64,000 nucleotides of DNA, taken from Prevotellaceae bacterium UBA1746 (GTDB lineage Bacteria; Bacteroidota; Bacteroidia; Bacteroidales; Bacteroidaceae). The stretch covers positions 111,763-175,762 of the forward strand of contig DCHS01000010.1 of assembly GCA_002314875.1 (NCBI GenBank). Direction: 5' to 3'. Shown here in pieces: positions 9,191 through 18,733 of the stretch. The translations under genes were made by a program, and so were the position numbers. Each line of letters starts with the position of its first letter. Within the stretch, counting starts at the first letter, position 1. The notes beneath the pieces were generated by a model. That model saw only the letters and a list, made by a program, of their open reading frames with translations. It did not search any database and was not told the DNA's origin.

Positions 9191-9212
9191 CGCTTCGCTT
9201 TGTTTATGGGGT

Positions 9213-10061
9213 TTATTGAAGTGTTCTATAAGCAATGGCGGTAGCGGCAATCTTGCAGCATGCTCCGAATGAAGGGAAGTCATTGAAGTCAACGACGACA
9301 ATAGTGCCATCGGGACGGACGACGGCATCACCGCCATAGATGGGCATACCGCACTCGGCAGCAGCCTGGTCGAGCAATTCTTTCAGGCTTTGTTCGGAGA
9401 AGGTATAGCCACAGGGTTTACCATTGAGAGCCTCCTGGCCGTACTTTGAGAAACCGCCTTTCTTCGTGGGATAACCCCAATGAAAGAAATTCGTTCCTTC
9501 GACGCCGTAGAACTTGATGAGGTCTCCGACAACGTGTTCTGCAAGGAGCCAGTCTTCGTAATGACGGCTGACGAAGAGATCGAGGGCAGCCTGCAGTTGT
9601 TCGCGGTTAGTGATATACTGCACATCCTCAGGGGATTGGGCGCAAGCGTCGCCACGTTTGATCCAAAGAGGATAGCCGACTTCGCTCTCAATCATATCGA
9701 TGTCGGTGGTATTGCTGACGGACTTCATACCGATTCCGACGCGAGCCATGACATTGTCGAGTTCAGAACGGGTATTACAGAGCAAAGCAGAGGGGCTGTT
9801 GAGAACCACGAAGCCCATGGTCTCATAGCGTTCGAGGGCTTTGAGGGTACGAATGTCGCGGCCCATGGAGACTATTGCTGTCACTTCCTCGAAGTCTTCT
9901 TCGCGAATGAATTCAGGGTCTGCAATAAGATCGTCCTCAGTTATGCAAACGACCTCTTCACCCTGAGCTTGCAATTCCTTGCAAACGGCACGATAGATAG
10001 CTTGGTCGCGCTGTACGGAGTTGGGTGAAAATATGGGAGAACGAGAGATAAGATAGACCAT
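9213..10061 (-). CDS. ATP-grasp domain protein, putative ligase
   Basis: A 282-residue soluble protein with an ATP-grasp fold. The visible signs are a nucleotide-binding lysine stretch (YPLWIKRGD, residues ~150-158), the adenine-region EH in LLAEHVVGD, and a metal-binding end VVVDFNDFPSFG near residue 260. ATP-grasp enzymes join a carboxylate to an amine or thiol through an acyl phosphate. The closest described relatives are not identifiable by eye, and the substrate is unknown. It sits between the nucleotidyltransferase and the CDP-alcohol phosphotransferase, so it may modify the head group or its precursor. A TAATTTTG box lies only 5 bases before the ATG but has no -33 partner. Confidence 0.8.
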   Translation of the reverse strand: MVYLISRSPIFSPNSVQRDQAIYRAVCKELQAQGEEVVCITEDDLIADPEFIREEDFEEVTAIVSMGRDIRTLKALERYETMGFVVLNSPSALLCNTRSELDNVMARVGIGMKSVSNTTDIDMIESEVGYPLWIKRGDACAQSPEDVQYITNREQLQAALDLFVSRHYEDWLLAEHVVGDLIKFYGVEGTNFFHWGYPTKKGGFSKYGQEALNGKPCGYTFSEQSLKELLDQAAAECGMPIYGGDAVVRPDGTIVVVDFNDFPSFGACCKIAATAIAYRTLQ

Positions 10062-10113
10062 CGATCAAAATTATAAAATTAATAGTTTTGTGCCTAGGGC
10101 GTTTCCCCCATTT

Positions 10114-10827
10114 TTATGAAGCTAAGAAGTCTTCGGCTTTCTGGATATCACTGGCATGATCGACATCAAGGATCTTGGTAAAGAGATGAGCCTTGAGACG
10201 GAGACCGTCAGCAACGAGACCACGCTGGAAATTACGCATACGGCTCTGGCCCTCCTCCATGCAACGGTTCAAGGTGTCGATGGCCTTGGGAGAGAGCGCA
10301 TAGATACCACCAGAGATGAACTTGAAACGCTCCTCACGCTGGTCGTAGAAACCGTCGATATTCATCTCTGCATCGGTGCCGATATAAAGGGGCTTTTCGT
10401 CATCGATATAATCGGTCACTGCCATACAGCCGTCGTAACCGTCAGCGAGCGCTTTATGGAAAGCCTCGATGTAGGCCTTGAAATCCTGCTCACGGAAAAT
10501 GGTATCAACGGTGGTGAGACAGAAAGGCGCACCATTTAGATGCTTGGAGAGTTCGAAGAAACTGTGCATCGATGAAGGTGTAGTCTTGACCTCAAGGGCG
10601 ATAGGCCATTCGGGATGCTCACTCATCAACTGGCGGATGAAAGCCTCTGTCTGGGGATGCAGGCGGTTAACGATAATCGCCACTTCTTCTGCACCACATT
10701 CAAAGAAAATGCGGAGCAGGCGCTGAATCATGGGTTCACCATGAAGACGAACCAAAGGCTTGGGAAGTTCAACACCTTCCTGGGCCAAGCGACTACCTTC
10801 ACCGGCAGCAATAATAGCAAATTTCAT
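10114..10827 (-). CDS. NTP-transferase (MobA-like/cytidylyltransferase type)
   Basis: A 237-residue soluble enzyme of the nucleotidyltransferase superfamily. The N-terminal AAGEGSRL followed by ELPKPLV is the nucleotide-binding signature, and LTTVDTIF holds the metal-binding Asp. Relatives attach a nucleotide to a sugar phosphate, phosphocholine or inositol phosphate. Because a CDP-alcohol phosphotransferase lies in the same operon, a CTP-dependent activation of a phosphorylated head group is the most economical reading; this is inference. Its ATG overlaps the pdxA stop by one base (TAATG), indicating coupled translation. Confidence 0.85.
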   Translation of the reverse strand: MKFAIIAAGEGSRLAQEGVELPKPLVRLHGEPMIQRLLRIFFECGAEEVAIIVNRLHPQTEAFIRQLMSEHPEWPIALEVKTTPSSMHSFFELSKHLNGAPFCLTTVDTIFREQDFKAYIEAFHKALADGYDGCMAVTDYIDDEKPLYIGTDAEMNIDGFYDQREERFKFISGGIYALSPKAIDTLNRCMEEGQSRMRNFQRGLVADGLRLKAHLFTKILDVDHASDIQKAEDFLAS

Positions 10828-11918
10828 TATTGTTCAGGATTGGGGTTAACGAAACGGCGACGATCCTCACGACGGTCCTGCTGGACAACGTGTGGAAGAG
10901 GATTCGCATGAGACTCATCATAAACTTCACGATGACGGTAGATATCGATAGCGTTGTAAATAGCCTGGAGGAAAGAGAGTTCGGAAGCCTCCCCCTTACC
11001 AGCCTTGTCATAAGCGGGACCATGGTCCGGTGCCATACAGATGACATCGAGGCCAGCGGTGAAGTTTGTTCCTTCGTCCATGGAAAGTGCCTTGAAGGGG
11101 GTTACACCCTGATCATGGTACATAGCGAGCACGCAGTCGAAGTGCTTGTACATGCCAGCACCGAAGAAACCGTCAGCGGCATAAGGACCGAAGACGCGAA
11201 CATCTTCGTCGGCAAGTTTGGCAACAACGGGACGAACGATATCGTCTTCCTCGGTACCGATCATAGCGGCAGAACCGGCATGGGGATTCACGCCAAGAAC
11301 GGCAACACGGGGCATGGCACAGAGGAAATCGCGGCTCACGCTCTCATAGGCCTGACGAATGCGCTTCTCCACCAATTCGGCAGTAATGCTTTCAGCAACC
11401 GTTCCAAGGGGCTGATGATTGGTGGCAAGTGCCACACGCATATAAGGATTGCAAAGCATCATCAGGCTCTCGCCATTGAGTTTTGCACCAAGATAATCCG
11501 TCTGGCTCTTAAAGGGGAAATCGCCCTTCGGCATTGCAGCGAGATTGATGGGGCAGGTAACAATAGCATCGAGGTTGTCTGCACTGGCATCACGGACGGC
11601 AGCCTCAAGAGCGAGATATGCCATACGGCCAGCTTCTTCAGAAGTCTTACCGAAAACCACGGTGGGTTCAAGGGCATCGCCGATGACATTGATGAGGTTC
11701 AAACGACCTTCCTGCGCCTGTTCAACCTTTGAGATGACATGATAGGGAGTGTTAAGACCGAGGGCCTTACGATGGAAATGGAGAACTTTCTCGCTACCAT
11801 AAACCACAGGGATGCACATATCGAAAAGTTCGGCATTGGCAAAGGCTTTCAAGATCAACTCGTAGCCGATACCGTTGGTGTCACCCTGTGTAATTCCTAT
11901 AATAATTTTATTTTCCAT
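10827..11918 (-). CDS. pdxA: 4-hydroxythreonine-4-phosphate dehydrogenase
   Basis: NAD-dependent enzyme of the DXP-dependent pyridoxal 5'-phosphate pathway, oxidising 4-phospho-hydroxythreonine. The 363-residue sequence starts IIGITQGDTNGIGYE, has the NLAAMPKG region, and ends with MYHDQGVTPFKAL and APDHGPAYDKAGKG, all PdxA hallmarks. It is the first gene before the lipid cluster and 30 bases downstream of rlmN. The coupling to the nucleotidyltransferase may only be operon packing; no mechanistic link to lipid synthesis is evident. Confidence 0.96.
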   Translation of the reverse strand: MENKIIIGITQGDTNGIGYELILKAFANAELFDMCIPVVYGSEKVLHFHRKALGLNTPYHVISKVEQAQEGRLNLINVIGDALEPTVVFGKTSEEAGRMAYLALEAAVRDASADNLDAIVTCPINLAAMPKGDFPFKSQTDYLGAKLNGESLMMLCNPYMRVALATNHQPLGTVAESITAELVEKRIRQAYESVSRDFLCAMPRVAVLGVNPHAGSAAMIGTEEDDIVRPVVAKLADEDVRVFGPYAADGFFGAGMYKHFDCVLAMYHDQGVTPFKALSMDEGTNFTAGLDVICMAPDHGPAYDKAGKGEASELSFLQAIYNAIDIYRHREVYDESHANPLPHVVQQDRREDRRRFVNPNPEQ

Positions 11919-11948
11919 AAAGTATCTTCTTGTTTTCTCAGCAAAAGA

Positions 11949-13052
11949 CTAAGAACGTTTGTTTTCTTCTAATTTCTTTGTGGTCAGCAACCCGCAGGCG
12001 GCATAGATGTCCTGGCCGCGGGAGGCACGTATTGTCGTCGTCACACCATGTGCATTGAGATAGTCGCAAAACCATTTCAACGTCACCTCGTCAGTCTTCT
12101 GAAAGGGAGTATCAGGAATGGTGTGGAAACGGATGAGGTTGATGCGGCAGTCCAGGGGGGCCAATAGTTTGATGAGGGAATCCGCATGATATTTGCTGTC
12201 GTTCAAACCACCGAAAAGGATGTATTCGAACGTCAGACGACGCTGTTTCGTACCCTCTTCGTAATCGTCATGCGTCTTTCGGCAAAAATCATATTGCTTC
12301 AAGACATTCACCACATCTTCTATGCCAAAAGCGCGTTCTGCAGGCATGATTTCCGCACGATCAGCGGGGATGGGATGATGGAGGGAAATAGCGAGGTTGC
12401 AGGAACTCTCATCGAGGAAACGGATGAGGCCCTTGGCGAGACCCACGCTACTCACAGTAATTCGCTTCGGACTCCAAGCATAGCCCCAAGAGGCGGTCAA
12501 CACCTCGGTAGCACGGAGAACGGCATCGAGATTATCTAAGGGTTCGCCTTGTCCCATAAAGACGATGTTGGTCAACCACTCACGCTGAGGGAGCGAATAA
12601 ATCTGGTTGAGGATATCGGTGGCAGTCAACTGGGACTGGAATCCCTGGCGTCCCGTCATACAGAATTCGCAATGCATCTTGCAGCCCACCTGAGAAGAGA
12701 CGCAGAGAGTCGCGCGGCGAGGTTCAGCATCGGTGGCACCGTCGTTTCCGAAATCAGGAATGTAAACAGTTTCTATATAATGGCCGGAAGGGGTCTGGTA
12801 GAGATATTTTATAGTACCATCGACACTCTTCATCTCGTCAACGGGAGCGGAGGCACCCAAAACATATTCCTCGGCAAGACGGACGCGAGCGGCCTTCGAA
12901 AGATTGGTCATCTCGTCGATGGAGGTCACTTTCTTGTCGTAGAGCCAACCACAAATCTGCTTGCCAACGAATTTTTGCAATCCGAGGTCAAGGGCAACCT
13001 GTGTCAGTTCATCGAGCGTCAATCCTAATAAAGATTTCTTTGCGGGGAGCAT
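11949..13052 (-). CDS. rlmN: 23S rRNA (adenine2503-C2)-methyltransferase
   Basis: Radical-SAM methyltransferase that methylates A2503 of 23S rRNA and, in characterised homologues, A37 of some tRNAs. The 367-residue protein has the iron-sulfur motif C-KMH-C-EF-C followed by MTGRQGF, the FMGQGEPL segment, and the C-terminal conserved RASRGQDIYAACG cysteine. An upstream in-frame ATG at 13106 would add 18 residues unlike the family, so the ATG at 13052 (MLPAKKSLLGLT) is chosen. It heads the run rlmN-pdxA-lipid cluster. Confidence 0.95.
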   Translation of the reverse strand: MLPAKKSLLGLTLDELTQVALDLGLQKFVGKQICGWLYDKKVTSIDEMTNLSKAARVRLAEEYVLGASAPVDEMKSVDGTIKYLYQTPSGHYIETVYIPDFGNDGATDAEPRRATLCVSSQVGCKMHCEFCMTGRQGFQSQLTATDILNQIYSLPQREWLTNIVFMGQGEPLDNLDAVLRATEVLTASWGYAWSPKRITVSSVGLAKGLIRFLDESSCNLAISLHHPIPADRAEIMPAERAFGIEDVVNVLKQYDFCRKTHDDYEEGTKQRRLTFEYILFGGLNDSKYHADSLIKLLAPLDCRINLIRFHTIPDTPFQKTDEVTLKWFCDYLNAHGVTTTIRASRGQDIYAACGLLTTKKLEENKRS

Positions 13053-13281
13053 ATCGTGAGTATTTATGGGGATTATATTTGGGTACGAATATACAAATAT
13101 GGGCATATATCAGGGCACAAATTTACATAATACTTTTTACCTAACGGCTATTCTTTTTTAGAAAATTTAGTTTTTAACTAAATAAGTGGTGTTTTCTGCT
13201 ACTTTTCGTTGATAATTGGTCTGGGATAAAGGAACGCTGCACCGCATTAGGCATCGTCTTCCAGACTCGGGATACCACCAT
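13053..13281. other. rlmN upstream region without a gene
   Basis: Between rlmN and the hexosaminidase terminator no coding potential is seen. A reverse-strand TAAATTTG (13125-13118) could be the rlmN -7 box, 66 bases before the start, but no -33 partner is visible. The rest is AT-rich sequence without obvious repeats. Confidence 0.5.
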
Positions 13282-13315
13282 AAAAAAAACCGAGCACACC
13301 TTTGGTGTACCCGGT
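13282..13315 (-). terminator. terminator of the recQ-glnS-TPR-hexosaminidase run
   Basis: Read on the reverse strand, ACCGGGTACACC and GGTGTGCTCGGT pair over 12 positions (two G-U) around a 3-base loop and are followed by eight T's, a classic intrinsic terminator about 50 bases after the hexosaminidase stop. Confidence 0.85.
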
Positions 13316-13367
13316 TATCAACTGCGCCTATAGCGCTAGTAGCGTCCTTTAGACGCTTAAAGTTTCT

Positions 13368-15377
13368 TTATTTCTCGATGAAATTGGAGACGGTCAAGTT
13401 GGAGATGTGGCCCTTGAAGGCACCAGTCTTGGCCAAGGGGAAGACAAGGGTGCGCTGATAGTACATCTTGGCAGCGCTATAGGGATCGGATGATGCGCCT
13501 GCGCTACCAGCGTTGCTCGTTGCACTTCCGATGGTCAAAGCATAGAGAGACTGACGGAACTTACCATTTACAAGGAGGTTGGTTTCGTGATTATTACCCT
13601 GAATGGTAATGCGAACCGTCTGGCCCTTGGGAACGATATAGTCAAACTCGTTCAGATAACCTTCACGCTCGAAAGCGAGACGGCCACCTTCGGGAGATGC
13701 GAGATAAACCTTGCTGTTAGGTCCGTCAAAGAGAACGGTACCCTTCTCTACTTCTTCTGCGGTGAGATCGAAGGAAACTGTGTAGTTGTAACCGATTTCA
13801 GGACCAATCCAGTCAAGTTCGGTGGAAGGTTCAATGACTTCTACGGGATATGCAGCGGTAGCCTTGGTGTTGTAACCGAGAACACGGCCGAGTTCGTTTA
13901 CTCCAGGAGCTTCGCTCAACTGCTGACGCTGACGATCAAAGACGCTCCATTCCGTTGAAACGAGATCTGCGGTCCAGCACTTATCGGAAAGTGTCTGAAG
14001 AGCGGGCATGAAACGATGATGGATATCCTTGCAGGTAATACCATTTCCACAATGGTCATTCCATACAGCGAACATACCACCCAGCAACTGAGGATCGCGC
14101 TCGTCAAATTTCACATTGCCAATCTGAGCGGGAGTCCAGGAGTTATAGAGAAATTCGCAGTTGAGATAGTCATAATAATAACCAGCAGCAGGAACGATGT
14201 AAATATAGCCGTCGGGGATGGAAATGAGCTGGTAACCGTCAGCCTTCATCTTAACAGGATCGGCATAACCATTGTACCAGATATCCATGATGACATTCTC
14301 GCTCTTTACAGGGGTATCGCCATTGGCGTGCGTCAGAGCACCCCAGGCAACGGCCTGCTTACCAAAACTTTCCACCTTCTTGATAAGATGGTCGGTCAGT
14401 CCGCGGAAAAGTTCAACAACATTCTTGTCACGGTTGCTGTATTCATCGGTTCCGATATGGACTCGCTTGCCACGGAAAACGGGCTCTTTTCCAGCACAGT
14501 ATTCCGTGAAGAGGCTATCGAGGAAAGGGATAACTTCAGGATTCTTCAAATCGAGATGATCCATACCATATTCCTCAGAACCGAGGCTCTTACGATAACG
14601 GCTGAAAGCAAGGCTGTGAGCGGGAACATCAATTTCGGGAATGATATCAACGAACTGTTTCTCAGCATCTACCTGGAACTGAATGAATTCCTTCTTTGTA
14701 TAACTGCCGTCGGTAGCCGTCAAGCCGGGGAAATAGTCACTCTCGAGACGGAACGCTGCCTGTGTCTTGTCCCAATCGTTACCGAAATACTGCTTGAAAC
14801 CATTATCGTTGAGGTGAACCTGAAGGGTGTTCATCTTATAATAAGACATGACCTTCACCACCTTGTCGAGATAGTCGAGGGGAATATACTTACGACCAGC
14901 ATCCATCATGAAACCACGAAGCGGATAGGCAGGAACATCAGTCGTCACACCACAGGGCAGGCTGTGGCTGGTACTCTGCTCGCTGATCTGGAGAATAGTA
15001 CGGGTAGCCCAATATGCACCCTTGGTGGTTACGGCAGAAATCTGTGCCTGCTGGTCAATAGCGAGTTTATAACCTTCGTCACCAAGAGGATTCTGCTTAT
15101 CTTCGGGTTGCAAAGAGAAAACGAAGTCGCCGGCAGCGGGCTTGCCCTTAACAATAGCAAGTTGCACACCGAACATGGTCTTGTAATCTTCGACAAATGC
15201 CTCAGCCACGGTCTGCAGTTGTTTGGAGGTTACCACTACTCTTCCAGAGGGCACAAACTTACCTTCTGCACCTTGCCAAGAGGTGAGTTCGGGGATGACG
15301 AAAGGCTTGGGATTAACAGCGGCAAAACTCATTGACGATGCAAAAAAAGCGGCTGCAAGAAACAGGATTCTTTTCAT
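13368..15377 (-). CDS. secreted beta-N-acetylhexosaminidase, GH20
   Basis: A 669-residue exported glycoside hydrolase that removes terminal N-acetylhexosamine from glycans. It begins with a signal peptide (MKRILFLAAAFFASSMSFAA). An N-terminal GH20b-like domain (~25-150) precedes the catalytic barrel, which carries HLNDN and the catalytic Asp-Glu pair in HIGTDEY near residue 313. The C-terminal ~140 residues look like a beta-sandwich of laminin-G/concanavalin type and may bind carbohydrate. It is last in an operon with a TPR protein and glnS. No SusC/SusD pair is nearby, so it is not part of a visible polysaccharide locus. Confidence 0.9.
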   Translation of the reverse strand: MKRILFLAAAFFASSMSFAAVNPKPFVIPELTSWQGAEGKFVPSGRVVVTSKQLQTVAEAFVEDYKTMFGVQLAIVKGKPAAGDFVFSLQPEDKQNPLGDEGYKLAIDQQAQISAVTTKGAYWATRTILQISEQSTSHSLPCGVTTDVPAYPLRGFMMDAGRKYIPLDYLDKVVKVMSYYKMNTLQVHLNDNGFKQYFGNDWDKTQAAFRLESDYFPGLTATDGSYTKKEFIQFQVDAEKQFVDIIPEIDVPAHSLAFSRYRKSLGSEEYGMDHLDLKNPEVIPFLDSLFTEYCAGKEPVFRGKRVHIGTDEYSNRDKNVVELFRGLTDHLIKKVESFGKQAVAWGALTHANGDTPVKSENVIMDIWYNGYADPVKMKADGYQLISIPDGYIYIVPAAGYYYDYLNCEFLYNSWTPAQIGNVKFDERDPQLLGGMFAVWNDHCGNGITCKDIHHRFMPALQTLSDKCWTADLVSTEWSVFDRQRQQLSEAPGVNELGRVLGYNTKATAAYPVEVIEPSTELDWIGPEIGYNYTVSFDLTAEEVEKGTVLFDGPNSKVYLASPEGGRLAFEREGYLNEFDYIVPKGQTVRITIQGNNHETNLLVNGKFRQSLYALTIGSATSNAGSAGASSDPYSAAKMYYQRTLVFPLAKTGAFKGHISNLTVSNFIEK

Positions 15378-15405
15378 ATATTAATTAGGTTTGTTGGTTA
15401 CGGTT

Positions 15406-16854
15406 CTACACTTCCGGGAACTCTCTTTTAGCGCATGCCAGATATTCCTGAGGGAGACAGTTCGGGTAGATATTTCTGAAAATCTGATTCGTCAGCGTAG
15501 GATCCTGGTAAATGGCATAGGCCAGCCAGAACTTATACTGAGGAATCTTCAATAATCTTCTCGCAGCGAAGGCCAGATAGGGAGCGGCCAGCGTACGATT
15601 GGCATCACGAACATCGAGGAGTTTATCCCAGATCTCTGCCACATCACCAAAGAGGTTGTGCTCGCACAGCATACGGGCATACATCAGACGGTGCTCGGGA
15701 GGGAGGCCATAGTTTTCGATGGCATGGAGCATGGCGCTCTTGCCAAACTCTAACTCCTTATAATCAAACGCCTGGTTTGCAGCATGATATAACACATCAC
15801 AATATGTCATTCCAAGCGAGCAGATACCAAGTAAAGTATCGTAGGCCTTCTGCATTTCATGACGGGCAGAAAAGGTCAAGGCGATATCTGTGAGAATACG
15901 AATCTTATCGGGATTTTCGTTCGGGCAATTACGGTTGCTGAAGCACAGCACCTGATAGGCTTCTTCGAACTTACGCTGATTCAGCAGGATTTCTCCGGCA
16001 CTTAGCGCCATGGTATAGTCGTAGGGATAAATCTTGCGATAGTCAGCAAAGACTTCTAGAACTTTATCAAATTGGTTCTGGCCGAGAGCAGCACATGCTT
16101 TGAAGCGAAGAGCCTTCTCATGTCTGGGATCGATGGCAAGGGCAAAATCGGCAGCCTCAGCACATTCCGGCCAACGCTTTCCTTCATTGAGGAGATCAGC
16201 CTTCATAACCCAGGCATCAAGATAATAAGGATCGTTATCCAGGAGTGTTTCGAGAATCTTCAAAGCTGCATCCATATCTCCCAACTGGTAGGCACACTCA
16301 GCAGTCAGCAACTGGGAACGGTTATATTCCTCGGAGTCATTTCCGATGAGTTTCAAATACTTTCTTGCCTTGTCAACGCAGCCATAATCCATAAAGAGTT
16401 CGCCGATTTCAAGAACCAAATCGCTTTGGGCATTTTGGGCAACACTCTGGGCATCAAGATTCTCTGCAACGGCAGACTCGTGACGGAGACCGTCGAGGAA
16501 ATGCTGTTCGGCATCCTCTACCCTCAGTTCGCTGAGCGCCTTTTCGCCTAAGAAGAACTGGACATCGAGATGGTCCTGTTCGGGGATATTCCCTACTATC
16601 TTTGCAGCCTCATCCCACTTTCCTTCATTCTTCAACCGATAGGCATGACGAACCACCACCTCGGGATTATCGGGGTGGAGTTTGAGGGCTAGTCGCATGA
16701 CCTGCTCAGACTCGTAATAAAGGTTCTGCTGTTCGTAGTAATCGAGAATATCCAAGATGTCGGGAGCATCCATCCAGAGAGGAGCAGGCGCTTCCGACAT
16801 CTTTTTCTCGTACTCTTGAACGAGAAAAATAATTTCGTCCTGAGAGCGTTTCAT
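15406..16854 (-). CDS. tetratricopeptide repeat protein
   Basis: A 482-residue, probably cytoplasmic, all-helical protein with many TPR-like units (for example EVVVRHAYRLKNEGKWDEAA and ADLLNEGKRWPECAEAADFALAIDP). There is no signal peptide or membrane segment. TPR proteins are scaffolds, so a specific function cannot be read. It lies 27 bases after glnS and 28 bases before the hexosaminidase gene, consistent with one transcript. Confidence 0.8.
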   Translation of the reverse strand: MKRSQDEIIFLVQEYEKKMSEAPAPLWMDAPDILDILDYYEQQNLYYESEQVMRLALKLHPDNPEVVVRHAYRLKNEGKWDEAAKIVGNIPEQDHLDVQFFLGEKALSELRVEDAEQHFLDGLRHESAVAENLDAQSVAQNAQSDLVLEIGELFMDYGCVDKARKYLKLIGNDSEEYNRSQLLTAECAYQLGDMDAALKILETLLDNDPYYLDAWVMKADLLNEGKRWPECAEAADFALAIDPRHEKALRFKACAALGQNQFDKVLEVFADYRKIYPYDYTMALSAGEILLNQRKFEEAYQVLCFSNRNCPNENPDKIRILTDIALTFSARHEMQKAYDTLLGICSLGMTYCDVLYHAANQAFDYKELEFGKSAMLHAIENYGLPPEHRLMYARMLCEHNLFGDVAEIWDKLLDVRDANRTLAAPYLAFAARRLLKIPQYKFWLAYAIYQDPTLTNQIFRNIYPNCLPQEYLACAKREFPEV

Positions 16855-16881
16855 AAAATGATTAGAGCATGGAAGCTCCGT

Positions 16882-18687
16882 TTATTTTCCCTTGCTATCC
16901 TTCAAGCCAACGGTAGAGTTAAAGACAGGGTGAGCAGGAGTTGAATCGGGATCTACATTGTAGTAACCGATACGCTGGAACTGAAGATAGGTCAATGCTG
17001 GAAGTTCTGCTGCCCACTTCTCAACATAAGCGTTACGGTTGACATTCAGACTATTGGGGTTAAGGAAGGGACGCATAGCATCAATACCACGAACACCATT
17101 TTCCTTTTCGTACTGCTTGATGGCATCACGGGGATTTTCGCAAGTCCAGAGACATTCATAGTTACGAACTTCTGCAGGAACGCAATGTTCGCAAGAAAGC
17201 CAGTGGATTGTACCCTTTACCTTACGGTTTGCACCTTCGGTACCAGCCTTTGAATCAGGATCATAGGTACAGTAAATTTCTTCTACTTCACCCGTTTCTT
17301 CGTTCGCCTTGAAGCCGGTGCAATTAACGATGTATGCACTCTTGAGGCGGGTTTCCTTACCAGGATACATACGGAAGAATTTCTTATCTGGCTCTGCCTT
17401 GAAATCTTCGCGTTCAATCCAAAGTTCACGGCTGAAAGTGATGGTATGGGTGTTACCTTCGGTAATCACATTGCCTTCAGCATCAACGAGCTGGGGATTA
17501 TTGATCACTTCGAGTTCTTCGCTCTGACCTTCGGGATAGTTGGTAATGATAACCTTTACAGGATCGATAACGGCGGAGATACGGGTAGCGCGATCGTTCA
17601 AATCTGCACGAGCGGCAGCCTCCATCAACTTGATGTCATTGAGAGCATCAAAAGTCGTATAACCGATAGAGTCGATAAAACGGAGAATACTTTCAGGGCT
17701 GTAACCGCGGCGACGGATACCGCAGAGAGTCGGCATGCGGGGATCGTCCCAACCATTCACAACACCTTCTTTGGTCAAAATGAGAAGATTACGCTTTGAC
17801 ATCAAGGTATAGTTGAGATTCAGCTTGTTAAACTCAAACTGACGAGAACGGTTATCTTCAATGTCGCCATCGATGGGAACTTCGCAGTCAACGGTGGTCT
17901 TTCCACCTTCCGCACGCCACTGCTTCATCCAGGTTACGAAGAGATCATAGAGTTCGCGATGAGATACAAATTCAAGGGTACAGATGGAATGGGTTACACC
18001 TTCGAGGTAGTCGCACTGACCGTGGGTAAAGTCATACATGGGATAAGCATTCCACTTGTTTCCTGTACGCCAATGATCCATGTTCAGAACACGGTACATA
18101 AAGGGATCGCGGAAATGCATATTGCTGCTTGCCATATCTATCTTGGCACGGAGCACCATCTTTCCCGGTTCGATATTTCCGGAGTTCATCTGTTCGAAAA
18201 GAGAAAGACTCTCCTCTATGGGACGATCTCTGAAGGGGCTGTTGGTACCAGGAGTAGTAGGAGTTCCCTTTTGAGCAGCAATTTCCTCAGAAGTCTGCTC
18301 GTCAACATAAGCCTTGCCGGTCTTGATGCACCATACGGCAAAATCCCAAAGATCCTGGAAGTAGTCAGAAGCATAAACCAGCTTACCCCATTTGAAGCCC
18401 AGCCATTCGATATCTCGCTTTATAGCCTCAACGTATTCGGTATCTTCCTTCTGGGGATTCGTATCATCCATTCGGAGATTACAAACACCACCAAACTTTT
18501 CAGCAACACCAAAGTCCATAGCAATGGCTTTGGCATGACCGATATGAAGATAGCCATTAGGCTCTGGAGGGAAACGGGTCTGCAAGCGGCCACCGTTCTT
18601 TCCGGCAGCTAGATCGTCCTTAACTATCTGTTCTATGAAATTCAGTGATTCTTTCTTTTCTTCTACGGGTGCTTCTGAAGTACTCAT
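16882..18687 (-). CDS. glnS: glutaminyl-tRNA synthetase
   Basis: Class I aminoacyl-tRNA synthetase charging tRNA-Gln. The 601-residue protein has the HIGH motif in PPEPNGYLHIGHAK near residue 42, the GlnRS-type YPMYDFTHGQCD, SICTLEF, and the KMSKS equivalent LMSKRN. The C-terminal half is the bacterial GlnRS anticodon-binding beta-barrel pair. It is longer than the E. coli enzyme (554), partly from a charged insertion before the KMSKS loop and an extended N-terminus. The gene lies 46 bases after recQ and continues into the TPR gene. Confidence 0.97.
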   Translation of the reverse strand: MSTSEAPVEEKKESLNFIEQIVKDDLAAGKNGGRLQTRFPPEPNGYLHIGHAKAIAMDFGVAEKFGGVCNLRMDDTNPQKEDTEYVEAIKRDIEWLGFKWGKLVYASDYFQDLWDFAVWCIKTGKAYVDEQTSEEIAAQKGTPTTPGTNSPFRDRPIEESLSLFEQMNSGNIEPGKMVLRAKIDMASSNMHFRDPFMYRVLNMDHWRTGNKWNAYPMYDFTHGQCDYLEGVTHSICTLEFVSHRELYDLFVTWMKQWRAEGGKTTVDCEVPIDGDIEDNRSRQFEFNKLNLNYTLMSKRNLLILTKEGVVNGWDDPRMPTLCGIRRRGYSPESILRFIDSIGYTTFDALNDIKLMEAAARADLNDRATRISAVIDPVKVIITNYPEGQSEELEVINNPQLVDAEGNVITEGNTHTITFSRELWIEREDFKAEPDKKFFRMYPGKETRLKSAYIVNCTGFKANEETGEVEEIYCTYDPDSKAGTEGANRKVKGTIHWLSCEHCVPAEVRNYECLWTCENPRDAIKQYEKENGVRGIDAMRPFLNPNSLNVNRNAYVEKWAAELPALTYLQFQRIGYYNVDPDSTPAHPVFNSTVGLKDSKGK

Positions 18688-18733
18688 ATATTTATATAGT
18701 TTTCAAAAATTATCTTTTCGGGAGAAAGACCTG

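Noticed and set aside
10062..10073. Leaderless promoter for the ATP-grasp gene (reverse TAATTTTG 5 bases before ATG)
   Set aside because: No -33 element at the right distance, and the gene lies inside a compact same-strand run, so the box is probably chance in AT-rich DNA.
14016..15335. 439-codon forward ORF opposite the hexosaminidase gene
   Set aside because: Shadow of a strongly biased coding sequence; composition is not protein-like.
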